Shown piece by piece: positions 24,778 to 33,164 of a DNA stretch of 64,000 nucleotides (position 1 is the first letter of the stretch; every line of letters begins with the position of its first letter). The notes under the pieces are model-generated. The model was given only the letters and a program-made list of their open reading frames with translations. It was not told the DNA's origin and made no database searches. The stretch lies in the NCBI GenBank assembly GCA_003246205.1, contig QKBC01000003.1, positions 1-64,000 on the forward strand, given 5' to 3'. The position numbers and the translations under genes are program-made. The stretch comes from Flavobacterium haoranii (lineage in GTDB: Bacteria > Bacteroidota > Bacteroidia > Flavobacteriales > Flavobacteriaceae).

Positions 24778-27618
24778 TTAATGTGCTTCTAACCAGTTTT
24801 GTCCGATTCCCATATCAACTACTAAAGGAACGGCTAGCTGGAAAGCGTTTTCCATTTCGGTTTTGATCAGTGGTTTTATTTTTTCCAATTCTGAGTTGTG
24901 GACATCAAATACCAATTCATCATGAACTTGCAATAGCATTTTCGATTTCCAGTTTTCCGCTTTCAATCGTTTATGAATATTAATCATGGCAATTTTGATA
25001 ATATCGGCAGCACTTCCCTGAATAGGAGCGTTAACGGCATTTCGTTCGGCAGCACCGCGTACTACGGCATTGGCTGAGTTGATGTCTTTTAGATAACGTC
25101 TTCTTCCCGAAATGGTTTCCACATAACCATGTTGGCGTGCAAATTCAATTTGTTCTTGAATATATGCTTTTAATCTTGGATAGGTTTTGTAATAGGCATC
25201 AATCAAAGCAGCACTCTCACTTCGGGTTAGATTGGTTTGATTACTCAATCCGAAGGCAGAAACACCATAAATGATTCCGAAATTTACCGTTTTAGCATTG
25301 CTACGTTGTTCTTTGGTGACTTCTTCAATAGGAACATTGAATACTTTGGCAGCTGTACTTCTGTGAATATCTTCGTGGTTTTGGAAAGCTTTGATCATAT
25401 TTTCTTCACCTGATAAAGCAGCAATAATACGTAATTCAATTTGTGAGTAATCGGCATCCACTAAAGTGTAATTTTCATCGCGGGCAATAAATGCTTTACG
25501 GATTTGTCTTCCTCTTTCTGTACGAATCGGAATGTTTTGCAAATTCGGATTGTTAGAACTCAATCGGCCTGTTGCGGCCACTGTTTGCATGTAATCGGTG
25601 TGAATACGCTGTGTTTTCGGATCAACTTGCTCGGGTAAAGCATCTACATACGTACTTTTTAGTTTGACCAATTGGCGCCATTCTAAAATATCGCGCACAA
25701 TTTCATTGTCTTTAGCTAGGTAACTTAATACTTCTTCACCGGTAGCATATTGTCCGGTTTTAGTTTTCTTAGGTTTTGAACCTCCGATTTTTAATTTGTC
25801 GAACAGAATATCTCCTAATTGTTTTGGTGAAGCTAGATTGAAACTTTCGCCGGCTTCTTCATATATTCTTTGTTCAAATGTATGAATCTCTTTTTCCATA
25901 TCGGTTGAAATGGCTTTTAAGAAATCAACATCTAAACGAATACCTTCCCGTTCCATATCGGCCAGAACCTGAACCAACGGAATTTCGATTTCGTCGAATA
26001 ATTTTTTGGTTCCTACTTTTTCTAAAATAGGTTGGAAGTGTTGTTTTAACTGGTAAGTAACATCAGCATCTTCTACAGCATATTCTTTTACTGCTTCTAC
26101 TTCGACCTGACGCATAGAAAGCTGGTTCTTTCCTTTTTTGCCAATTAATGTCTCAATAGGTTTCGGAGCGTATTTTAAATAAGTTTCGCTTAACACATCC
26201 ATATTGTGACGCATATCAGGATTAATCAGATAGTGCGCGATCATAGTATCGAAAAACGGACCTTTAATTTCAATGTTATAGTTGGCTAGAATTTTCAGGT
26301 CATATTTTATGTTTTGTCCGATCTTTTCGATTTTTTCATTAGAAAAGAAAGGGACGAATTTTTCAGCTAAAGCTTGTGCTTCTTCTTGATTTTCGGGAAA
26401 CGGAACGTAAAAGCCTTTTCCTTTTTCCCATGAAAAAGCAATTCCTACTAATTCGGCATTGAGAGCGTCAATTCCTGTAGTTTCGGTATCAAAGCAAACA
26501 GAAGTTTGTTTTTCTAAATTCTGTAAAAATAATTTTAAGCCTAAATCACCTTGAATGATCTGATAAAAATGTTCGGTTGATTCTAAGGTAGCGTAAAATG
26601 AATTGGAAACTGTATTTTCTTCGTGTTCACTGAAACCGAAAAGATCCATTTGATTTTCAGTAGTTTTTTTCTGCGGTGTTTTTTTAGCCGGATTTTCACC
26701 ATTTCCATTGCTCTCAATTTCGTCGTATTCTTTTCCGGAACCGAATAATTTATCGAATTGGGCTTTCATCTGACGAAATTCCAGTTCTTGGAAGATTGCA
26801 TCGGTTTTTTCTACATCAGGTTTTGATAGTTCAAAATCATCTTCGTCAAATTCAACCGGACAATCGAGTAGGATAGTGGCTAATTTTTTAGATAGGATTC
26901 CTTTTTCTTTGTTAGCTTCTATGTTTTCTTTCATTTTACCTTTTAGCTCGTGAGTGTTCTCTAAAAGGTTTTCTATAGAACCATATTGGGCCAGGAATTT
27001 TTTCGCTGTTTTTTCGCCTACACCCGGTAATCCCGGAATGTTGTCGATAGCATCGCCCATCATGGCTAAAAAGTCAATGACTTGCAACGGATTGTCAATT
27101 TCAAACTTTTGTTTTACTTCATCAATTCCCCAAACTTCAATTCCGTTACCCATTCGTGCCGGGCGGTACATAAAAATATTCTCGGATACCAATTGGGCAA
27201 AATCCTTATCCGGAGTTACCATGAAAACTTTAAAACCTTGCTTTTCGGCTTGTTTGGATAAAGTTCCTATCAAATCGTCAGCTTCATAGCCTGCTTTTTC
27301 AATAATGGGAATTTGCATGGCTTTCAACAATTCCTGAATATAGGGAACGGCAATTTTGATGGCTTCGGGAGTTTCATCTCGATTTGCTTTATAGTCTTCA
27401 AACATTTCTAAACGATAAGTACTTCCTCCTTTGTCAAATGCAACAGCTAAATGATCCGGTTTTTCGCGTCGTATTACATCCATCAAAGAATTCATAAAGC
27501 CCATGATAGCAGAAGTATCCATGCCTTTTGAGTTGATTCTCGGATTTTTGATAAAAGCGTAATATCCTCTGAAGATTAGGGCGTAGGCATCAAGTAGAAA
27601 TAATCGTTTTTGTGACAT
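24778..27618 (-). CDS. polA: DNA polymerase I
   Basis: This 946-residue protein has all three PolI domains. The 5'-3' exonuclease (about residues 1-290) starts LFLLDAYALIFRGYYAF and includes MGDAIDNIPGLPGVGEKTA. The 3'-5' exonuclease (about 350-530) has CFDTETTGIDALNAELVG, so the catalytic acidic residues are kept and proofreading is expected. The polymerase domain has motif A (DADYSQIELR), motif B (RSNAKTVNFGIIYG) and motif C (QVHDELVFD). It functions in Okazaki fragment maturation and repair synthesis. A Lys-rich linker of about 40 residues separates the first two domains. It appears to be transcribed alone. Confidence 0.98.
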   Translation of the reverse strand: MSQKRLFLLDAYALIFRGYYAFIKNPRINSKGMDTSAIMGFMNSLMDVIRREKPDHLAVAFDKGGSTYRLEMFEDYKANRDETPEAIKIAVPYIQELLKAMQIPIIEKAGYEADDLIGTLSKQAEKQGFKVFMVTPDKDFAQLVSENIFMYRPARMGNGIEVWGIDEVKQKFEIDNPLQVIDFLAMMGDAIDNIPGLPGVGEKTAKKFLAQYGSIENLLENTHELKGKMKENIEANKEKGILSKKLATILLDCPVEFDEDDFELSKPDVEKTDAIFQELEFRQMKAQFDKLFGSGKEYDEIESNGNGENPAKKTPQKKTTENQMDLFGFSEHEENTVSNSFYATLESTEHFYQIIQGDLGLKLFLQNLEKQTSVCFDTETTGIDALNAELVGIAFSWEKGKGFYVPFPENQEEAQALAEKFVPFFSNEKIEKIGQNIKYDLKILANYNIEIKGPFFDTMIAHYLINPDMRHNMDVLSETYLKYAPKPIETLIGKKGKNQLSMRQVEVEAVKEYAVEDADVTYQLKQHFQPILEKVGTKKLFDEIEIPLVQVLADMEREGIRLDVDFLKAISTDMEKEIHTFEQRIYEEAGESFNLASPKQLGDILFDKLKIGGSKPKKTKTGQYATGEEVLSYLAKDNEIVRDILEWRQLVKLKSTYVDALPEQVDPKTQRIHTDYMQTVAATGRLSSNNPNLQNIPIRTERGRQIRKAFIARDENYTLVDADYSQIELRIIAALSGEENMIKAFQNHEDIHRSTAAKVFNVPIEEVTKEQRSNAKTVNFGIIYGVSAFGLSNQTNLTRSESAALIDAYYKTYPRLKAYIQEQIEFARQHGYVETISGRRRYLKDINSANAVVRGAAERNAVNAPIQGSAADIIKIAMINIHKRLKAENWKSKMLLQVHDELVFDVHNSELEKIKPLIKTEMENAFQLAVPLVVDMGIGQNWLEAH

Positions 27619-27641
27619 TTGAAAATGAATTGGTTTTAAAA

Positions 27642-27649
27642 CAAAGGTA
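27642..27649 (-). promoter_or_regulatory. Candidate -7 box of polA
   Basis: TACCTTTG on the minus strand matches TAnnTTTG and lies 24 bp upstream of the polA ATG. It is just downstream of the terminator of the preceding gene. No clear -33 TTTG is seen. Confidence 0.5.
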
Positions 27650-27666
27650 AAGTTTTATTTTAAAAA

Positions 27667-27696
27667 AGTAAGAGTTCCCAAAAAGGAACTCTTACT
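27667..27696 (-). terminator. Intrinsic terminator after the LRR T9SS gene at 27728
   Basis: Arms AGTAAGAGTTCC (27667-27678) and GGAACTCTTACT (27685-27696) form a 12-bp stem with a short loop. On the minus strand the stem is followed by a run of T, as expected for a terminator of the gene ending at 27728. Confidence 0.85.
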
Positions 27697-27727
27697 ATAA
27701 CGGAAGATGAAAAATTACTTAACTACT

Positions 27728-29035
27728 TTACTTTTTCAAAAATTTTATATTCGCTTCTTTACCGTCATAAGAAGTTAGTTTTGCCAGATAAAAACCTGAT
27801 GTTAGGGTTTCTGTAGTTGTTGAATTAGTATTTGATACCGTTTTAACCAATTGTCCTTGTATATTGTAAATTTCGATAGTTTTTATTTCTTCATTAGTCG
27901 ATGATGAAATAGTAAATTGATTTTCTACCGGATTAGGATATAATGCAAAAGTATTTTGTGCAAAAGTGTTTGAAGATAATGTGTAGCAATCTGTAGAGAA
28001 TGAAGCTGAACCAATGTAGGAATTCCATCCATTGGCAGTCATTGCCGATGGATCATTAACTTGCACACAATCTAAATTTGGATTTCCGTTTAAATCGAAA
28101 AAAGTATAACTGCTATCATTATCACCAGCTAGATTTATCTTTTGAAAATCATTTCCATATAAGTCTAATTCCATTAAATCAGAAGAATTGCTTAAATCTA
28201 TGTTATTTGCAATATTGTTATTTGAGGCGTATAGATATTTTATTGTAGCAGGAATAACTAAGCTAGTTAAGTTGTTGTTACTACAATTTAACAACTGAAT
28301 ATTAGTCTGATTCGTTAAATCTAGGGTGTTTAAATTGTTATTAGAACATTCTATATAATGTAATGAACTGTCACAATCTGTAAGACTTAATGAATTTAAG
28401 TTACAATTACTAACTTTTAAAGTACCTAGTCCCATTTGCCCCGATAAATTAATAGAACCAATAGGATTATTGTTAAGTTCTAATATAGAAAGATAAAGAT
28501 TGGTGATATTAATTCCATTGAGATTGCAATCGTTAGCAGTTATTTGTTGCAGCGATGTTGAATTCGATAAATCTATTGAGCTAATTGGGTTTTCATCGAT
28601 ATAAAGTTTTCTAATAGTTGAGGCTGATGGTAGCGTTAATGAAGATAAATTGCAACCGCTTAAATTCACTTCAAATAAGTTTGTTGCTATTGTAGGGAAA
28701 GTGATAGACGAGAGATTATAATTTACTCTAAAATTAATTGTATTGATGTTAGGGTTATTTGATAAATCAACTGTAGTTAAATTACAGCTAACACAAATTA
28801 ATGTTGAAATGTTTGTAAATGCTTCAATTCCGGATAGATTTGTAATATTTATACCCGTCATATCTAAACTAGTAACTGCTTGAGCATCTGAATTTAAAAT
28901 AGTGCCATTCATGCCGTTTGTGTCAATTCCTTGATTTACAAGATATTGTTCAAAGTAGAAATCCGCGATTAGTGTGGTTTGTGCACTAATCCAAAATGAA
29001 GTTAGTATACTTATTAAAAATAATTTTGTTTTCAT
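27728..29035 (-). CDS. Secreted leucine-rich-repeat protein with T9SS sorting domain
   Basis: This 435-residue protein has a signal peptide (residues 1-18, MKTKLFLISI through FWISAQ), an N-terminal module with FYFEQYLVNQGIDTNGMNG, and about ten irregular leucine-rich repeats of roughly 20-22 residues (for example LNTLDLTNQTNIQLLNCSNN). It ends in a T9SS type A sorting domain (FALYPNPVENQFTIS through ASIKFLKK-like NIKFLKK). It should be exported across the outer membrane by T9SS. It is a smaller paralogue of the protein at 29110-31950 and shares its signal peptide and N-terminal module. Binding or adhesion is likely; no enzymatic motif is visible. Confidence 0.9.
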   Translation of the reverse strand: MKTKLFLISILTSFWISAQTTLIADFYFEQYLVNQGIDTNGMNGTILNSDAQAVTSLDMTGINITNLSGIEAFTNISTLICVSCNLTTVDLSNNPNINTINFRVNYNLSSITFPTIATNLFEVNLSGCNLSSLTLPSASTIRKLYIDENPISSIDLSNSTSLQQITANDCNLNGINITNLYLSILELNNNPIGSINLSGQMGLGTLKVSNCNLNSLSLTDCDSSLHYIECSNNNLNTLDLTNQTNIQLLNCSNNNLTSLVIPATIKYLYASNNNIANNIDLSNSSDLMELDLYGNDFQKINLAGDNDSSYTFFDLNGNPNLDCVQVNDPSAMTANGWNSYIGSASFSTDCYTLSSNTFAQNTFALYPNPVENQFTISSSTNEEIKTIEIYNIQGQLVKTVSNTNSTTTETLTSGFYLAKLTSYDGKEANIKFLKK

Positions 29036-29070
29036 AAGTAGTTAAGATTTTGAATATTTATTATTTAAAG

Positions 29071-29102
29071 TTGAGTAGAGCTTATGTTTAAGCTCTACTC
29101 AA
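29071..29102. terminator. Hairpin between the two LRR genes
   Basis: Arms TTGAGTAGAGCTTA and TAAGCTCTACTCAA are exact complements around a 4-base loop. The hairpin begins 8 bp after the stop of the gene at 29110-31950. On the minus strand the following sequence is only moderately T-rich, so termination may be partial and the two LRR genes may be co-transcribed at a reduced level. Confidence 0.65.
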
Positions 29103-29109
29103 CTCTTTT

Positions 29110-31950
29110 TTAATTTTTGATGATTTTTTGAGTAGTTACAGCACCATTTTCGGCTGTTATTTTTATCATATAAATACCGTTTTCTAAATGATTAACATTA
29201 AGAATATTAGATTTAGTTTCCAATATCTTTTTACCTGTTAAATCATAAATTTCGCTTTTAGAAATGCTTGAGTTTCCTATTTCAATAGTTAAATAATCGT
29301 GCACCGGATTAGGATATAATGCAAAATTGTCATTTGCGAATGGAGAGCTGCTTAAAGTTGCACATTCTGTTTCGTTATTAACAAAAGTTGATGTAGTATC
29401 TTTATTCCATGAACCTAAATAACCAGCTGAAGCATCGTCTACATAGATACAGGTTAAATTAGGGTTTGTCCAAGAATAAAAGCTAAAAATTATACTGTTA
29501 TTTCCATTGCGTACATCTAATTCAGTCAATTGATTGTAACTAACCCATATTACAGTCAGGTTTGGGTTATTAGATAAATCTAAACTCGTTAAGCTGTTTT
29601 CTTCCGCACTCAGATAGGACAAAAGTGTGTTGGTAGAAACATCTAATTGTGTTAATAAATTTTGATTACATTCTAACGATTGTAGATTTTGTAGCCCAGT
29701 AAAATCTAAAGATGTTAATTGATTAGAATTGATTTGGACAGTGTGTAATAAAATATTGGTACTTAAATCTACAGTAGATAAGTTGTTATCATTAGTAAAT
29801 AATGTTGTAAGATTTACAAAAGCTTCAATTCCTTGAATGCTAGAAATATTAGAGCTAGAAATATTTAGATTACTAATTGGAGCTGCATCAACATTTAGTA
29901 TATCTCCAGTAAAGCCATTAGTATCAATACCTAAATCAATCAGTTTTTGTTCAAAGTTAGCATCTGGGATAAGTGTAACGGCATCTAAAGCGTCTATAAT
30001 GGCTTGACATTCTGCTTCATTGTTTACAAAAGTAGTTGCAGTATCTTTATTCCATGAACTTAAATAAGAAGCCGAAGCATCATCAACATAGATACATGTT
30101 AAATTAGGATTATCTGTAGCAGTAAAATTATTTATTATGCTATTATTACCATTTCTAACATCTAATTCTGTCAATTGATTGTAAACAACGACTATTCCAG
30201 TTAGGTTTGGGTTATCAGAAACATCTAATTGTGTTAAGCCGTTGTACTGACAGTATAAATATTGTAGATTTTGTAGCCCAGTAAGGTTTAAAGCAGTTAA
30301 TTGGTTGTTAGCAACTATTAGAGTTGACAGAAGTATGCTATCAGAAACATCTAATTGTGTTAATAAATTTTGATGACATTTTAACGATTGTAGATTTTGT
30401 AACCCCGTAAGGTTTAAAGTAGTTAATTGGTTGTATTGGATTTCGATATTTAATAATTGTGTATTAGCACTTAAATCTACAGTAGATAAGTTATTATAAT
30501 CAGCATATAATGTTGTAAGATTTACAAAGGCTTCAATTCCTTGAATGCTAGAAATATTAGAGCTAGAAATACTTAGAATATTAATTGAAGCTGCATCAAC
30601 ATTTAGTATATTTCCGGTAAAGCCATTAGTATCAATACCTAAATCAATCAGTTTTTGTTCAAAGTTAGCATCTGGTATAAGTGTAACAGCATTTAAAGCG
30701 TCTATAATGGCTTGACAGTCTGCTTCGTTGTTTACAAAATTTGAAGTCGTATCTTTAAACCATGAACTTAAATAAGAAGCCGAAGCATCATCAACATAGA
30801 GACAGGTTAAATTAGGATTATCAAAAGAATAAAAATCGGTAATAATACTATTATTGTTATTTCGTACATCTAATTCAGTCAATTGATTGTTTCTAACCAG
30901 TATTTTAGTCAGGTTTAGGTTATTAGAAAAATCAATAGCTGTTAATTGATTATTTGTACACGTTACTTCTGTAAGATATGTATTTTGTGAAAAATCAATA
31001 GCCGTTAATTGATTATCTTCACACTTTAGTTCTATTAGAGCGGTGTTTTGTGAAATATCAATAACTGTTAATTGATTATTGGCACACCAAAGATTTGTAA
31101 GATTTGTATTTTGAGTAAGATCTAAAGAGGTAAGTAAATTATTGTCGCAAAAAAGCCTTAATAATCCTGGTTTATTTGATAAATCAACACTACTGATGTT
31201 ATTATCTGAAAAGCCAAGATGCTCCAAACTAGGGCAATTATAAAGATTAATATTTGTGATAGTATTATTGCCACAGTACAAAGACTCTAATAGCGTGTGA
31301 TTACTGACGTCTAATTGAGTTAAGTTATTAGAAGGACAATCGAAATTAACTAAATTTAAACATTGAGATACATCTATACTAGTTAGCTGATTATAACCTA
31401 AAAATAGTGCAGATAATAAAGGATTATTAGATAAGTCAATAGTTGTTAAGCTTCCTTCAGTACAGCTTAAGACACTCAAATTAGGATTATTGCTAACGTC
31501 TATAGAAGATAAGTTTTGAGTGTATAGAGATTCTAAATTAGGACAGTTTGTTACATCAATACTAATTAATGGATTATAAGTACAAATGGCACTAGCTAAT
31601 AGGGTGTTGTTGCTAAAATCCAATGAAGTAATGGAGTTATATGCACAATTAATACTCGTTAATGATGTATTGCTACTAAGATCTATTGTTGTTAAGGAAT
31701 TATGGCTACAATCTAAGCTAGTTAAGTTAATAAAAGCTTCTATTCCGGTTAAATCACTTATAGAAGAATATATCACCGAAAGATTTGTTACTGTTGCAGC
31801 ATCAGTATTTAAAATAGTACCATTTAATCCATTGGTGTCAATACCTGAATCGATTAGCCTTTGTTCGAAGTTAGCATCAGGAATAGCTGTGGTTTGCGCA
31901 CTAACCCAAAAAGAAGTTAGTAAACTAAATAAAAATAATTTTGTTTTCAT
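29110..31950 (-). CDS. Large secreted leucine-rich-repeat protein with T9SS sorting domain
   Basis: This 946-residue protein has a signal peptide (MKTKLFLFSL through FWVSAQ) and three modules, each opening with IPDANFEQ(K/R)LID(L/S)GIDTNG and continuing as leucine-rich repeats with the core LxxLDxSxNxxLxxLxCxxN. Each module ends in an LTELDVRNxNNSII segment followed by NPNLTC(I/L)YVDDASA. The C-terminal T9SS type A domain starts FALYPNPVHDYLTIEIG. The LRR units resemble internalin-like repeats, which suggests a binding surface. Modules 2 and 3 are nearly identical, a recent internal duplication. It is probably surface-exposed or secreted. Confidence 0.92.
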   Translation of the reverse strand: MKTKLFLFSLLTSFWVSAQTTAIPDANFEQRLIDSGIDTNGLNGTILNTDAATVTNLSVIYSSISDLTGIEAFINLTSLDCSHNSLTTIDLSSNTSLTSINCAYNSITSLDFSNNTLLASAICTYNPLISIDVTNCPNLESLYTQNLSSIDVSNNPNLSVLSCTEGSLTTIDLSNNPLLSALFLGYNQLTSIDVSQCLNLVNFDCPSNNLTQLDVSNHTLLESLYCGNNTITNINLYNCPSLEHLGFSDNNISSVDLSNKPGLLRLFCDNNLLTSLDLTQNTNLTNLWCANNQLTVIDISQNTALIELKCEDNQLTAIDFSQNTYLTEVTCTNNQLTAIDFSNNLNLTKILVRNNQLTELDVRNNNNSIITDFYSFDNPNLTCLYVDDASASYLSSWFKDTTSNFVNNEADCQAIIDALNAVTLIPDANFEQKLIDLGIDTNGFTGNILNVDAASINILSISSSNISSIQGIEAFVNLTTLYADYNNLSTVDLSANTQLLNIEIQYNQLTTLNLTGLQNLQSLKCHQNLLTQLDVSDSILLSTLIVANNQLTALNLTGLQNLQYLYCQYNGLTQLDVSDNPNLTGIVVVYNQLTELDVRNGNNSIINNFTATDNPNLTCIYVDDASASYLSSWNKDTATTFVNNEAECQAIIDALDAVTLIPDANFEQKLIDLGIDTNGFTGDILNVDAAPISNLNISSSNISSIQGIEAFVNLTTLFTNDNNLSTVDLSTNILLHTVQINSNQLTSLDFTGLQNLQSLECNQNLLTQLDVSTNTLLSYLSAEENSLTSLDLSNNPNLTVIWVSYNQLTELDVRNGNNSIIFSFYSWTNPNLTCIYVDDASAGYLGSWNKDTTSTFVNNETECATLSSSPFANDNFALYPNPVHDYLTIEIGNSSISKSEIYDLTGKKILETKSNILNVNHLENGIYMIKITAENGAVTTQKIIKN
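29355..31890 (-). repeat. Three internal LRR modules of the 946-aa protein
   Basis: The anchor coding for DANFEQ recurs near 31866, 30660 and 29952. The last two copies are 708 bp (236 codons) apart and are nearly identical at DNA level. The first module is longer, 1206 bp to the next anchor, through extra LRR units. Boundaries are approximate. Confidence 0.8.
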
Positions 31951-31975
31951 AAGTAGTTAAGGTTTAATATAGTTG

Positions 31976-32077
31976 TTAAAAAAGTAATTTAATTACAATA
32001 AGCAGTATACTTCCGTAAAGAGCTGTTAATAGCAGCTCTAAACGATTTTTTTCTATTGTTTTTTTTAAGTTTTTCAT
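31976..32077 (-). CDS. Candidate 33-aa membrane peptide
   Basis: An ATG at 32077 opens a 33-codon frame: a basic, hydrophilic start (MKNLKKTIEKNR) followed by one hydrophobic segment (ALYGSILLIVIKLLF), ending at TAA. It lies 6 bp after the lipoprotein gene stop, in the same direction, as an operon member would. The middle of the frame also forms a hairpin (AGAGCTG with CAGCTCT), so this may be only a structured intergenic sequence. I know of no homologue. Confidence 0.35.
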   Translation of the reverse strand: MKNLKKTIEKNRLELLLTALYGSILLIVIKLLF

Positions 32078-32083
32078 AAACAG

Positions 32084-32416
32084 TTATTTTTTTTCTAAAG
32101 TAAAAACCTGGTCACTGCCTTTTGGACTAACCATTAATTTATCTCCATCGAAATGATAGTTAAATTCTGAAACCATAGAACCATTATCCCAAGTAAAAGT
32201 GGAATCAGTTATGGTTGTTTTGGCAGGATTTTTAAAATCTCCTTTTGCCATTGTAAATTGCTCCTTTTCAAAAATGTAATGTGTGCCTAAATTGTCTTCT
32301 GCAAAAGTCCCTTCGGCTTTTACAATTTCCCAATCGCCTTGCAAAGTGGGTTTCGAATTTTTGTTACAAGCGGTCATAACAATTGATATAATGATTATGC
32401 TAATGATTTTTTTCAT
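32084..32416 (-). CDS. Small lipocalin-like lipoprotein
   Basis: This 110-residue protein has a lipoprotein signal (MKKIISIIIISIVMTAC, Cys at 17) and a compact beta-rich domain: LQGDWEIVKAEG at the start, YIFEKEQFTM, and DKLMVSPKGSDQVFTLEKK at the end. This pattern fits the small lipocalin-like domains common in Bacteroidota, whose ligands are mostly unknown. It is the last of the larger genes in the operon that starts at 37595 and follows the 241-aa paralogue by 22 bp. Confidence 0.75.
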   Translation of the reverse strand: MKKIISIIIISIVMTACNKNSKPTLQGDWEIVKAEGTFAEDNLGTHYIFEKEQFTMAKGDFKNPAKTTITDSTFTWDNGSMVSEFNYHFDGDKLMVSPKGSDQVFTLEKK

Positions 32417-32438
32417 GTGTCTTGTTTCTTTATGTGAT

Positions 32439-33164
32439 TTAATAAGGATAAACTTCTAGCATGTTTCGAAGATTGTTAACTTCATCATTGCTAAGTGTTT
32501 TAGTTTCTAAAATTTCTTCTTTACCATAGTCGGTAGAAATCACATAAATATAAACCGGAAGCCAAGGAGCATCTTTTAAAACTTTTTTTAAGTTATTGTT
32601 GTAAGCTCCGCCACCGCAATCTTTATACAATCTTACCGGGAATGTAGCTTTTACTTTTTTAAATTCGGTGTAGCTTATTTTTTTGTAATAGATAGCTTCT
32701 ACCATAAATTCAACACTATTAAACGTGTGCCAATTAAATTTAGGTTCTTCTGCTATTTTAAAAACCGGTTTTTCAAAATAAGCTCCCTGATAACCTACTC
32801 TAGAATTGTGTAGTAATTTAACCACTTCTTCTTCTGTTGGATTGGGAACGCCTTCGTACCAGCCACTACCAAAATAACTTCTATTAAAAACCCATTTATC
32901 ACCTACAAAATCATAGCGATAATCTGAACGTTCCCAACGATATACATCATCGACATCGGTTTTCCACTTGCTTTCTGCGGTTCGTTCATACCATTTTTCA
33001 GTAGGTGTAGTGTGAATCGTTCCTTCATCACTAGTAAAGCGAACATCTATTGCGCCTTTTTCTTTTAATAGATCCGTTATTTCTGCATCTGAAGGATGAT
33101 CTCCAGATGTTTTTGAACATGCATGTAATGTCATAATAGTTAAGATTAAGAGTAAATTTTTCAT
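32439..33164 (-). CDS. Lipoprotein of unknown family, paralogue of 36105-37595
   Basis: This 241-residue protein has a lipoprotein signal (MKNLLLILTIMTLHAC). It consists of one domain that is closely similar to the first 240 residues of the protein at 36105-37595: both have LKGKGAIDVRFTS-like starts, TEKWYERTAESKWKT, YRWERSDYRYDF, FGSGWY(E/D)G(V/I)PNPTE, YQGAYFEKPVFK, FNWHTFNSVEF and VKATFPVRLYKDCG. I do not recognise the domain. Aromatic and charged residues are dense and conserved between the copies. Its ATG overlaps the stop of the S74 protein gene (TAATG). Confidence 0.8.
   Translation of the reverse strand: MKNLLLILTIMTLHACSKTSGDHPSDAEITDLLKEKGAIDVRFTSDEGTIHTTPTEKWYERTAESKWKTDVDDVYRWERSDYRYDFVGDKWVFNRSYFGSGWYEGVPNPTEEEVVKLLHNSRVGYQGAYFEKPVFKIAEEPKFNWHTFNSVEFMVEAIYYKKISYTEFKKVKATFPVRLYKDCGGGAYNNNLKKVLKDAPWLPVYIYVISTDYGKEEILETKTLSNDEVNNLRNMLEVYPY

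Noticed and set aside
27728..31950. Two LRR genes as one gene split by a frameshift
   Set aside because: Each has its own signal peptide and its own C-terminal T9SS sorting domain, and a hairpin lies between them, so they are complete paralogues.
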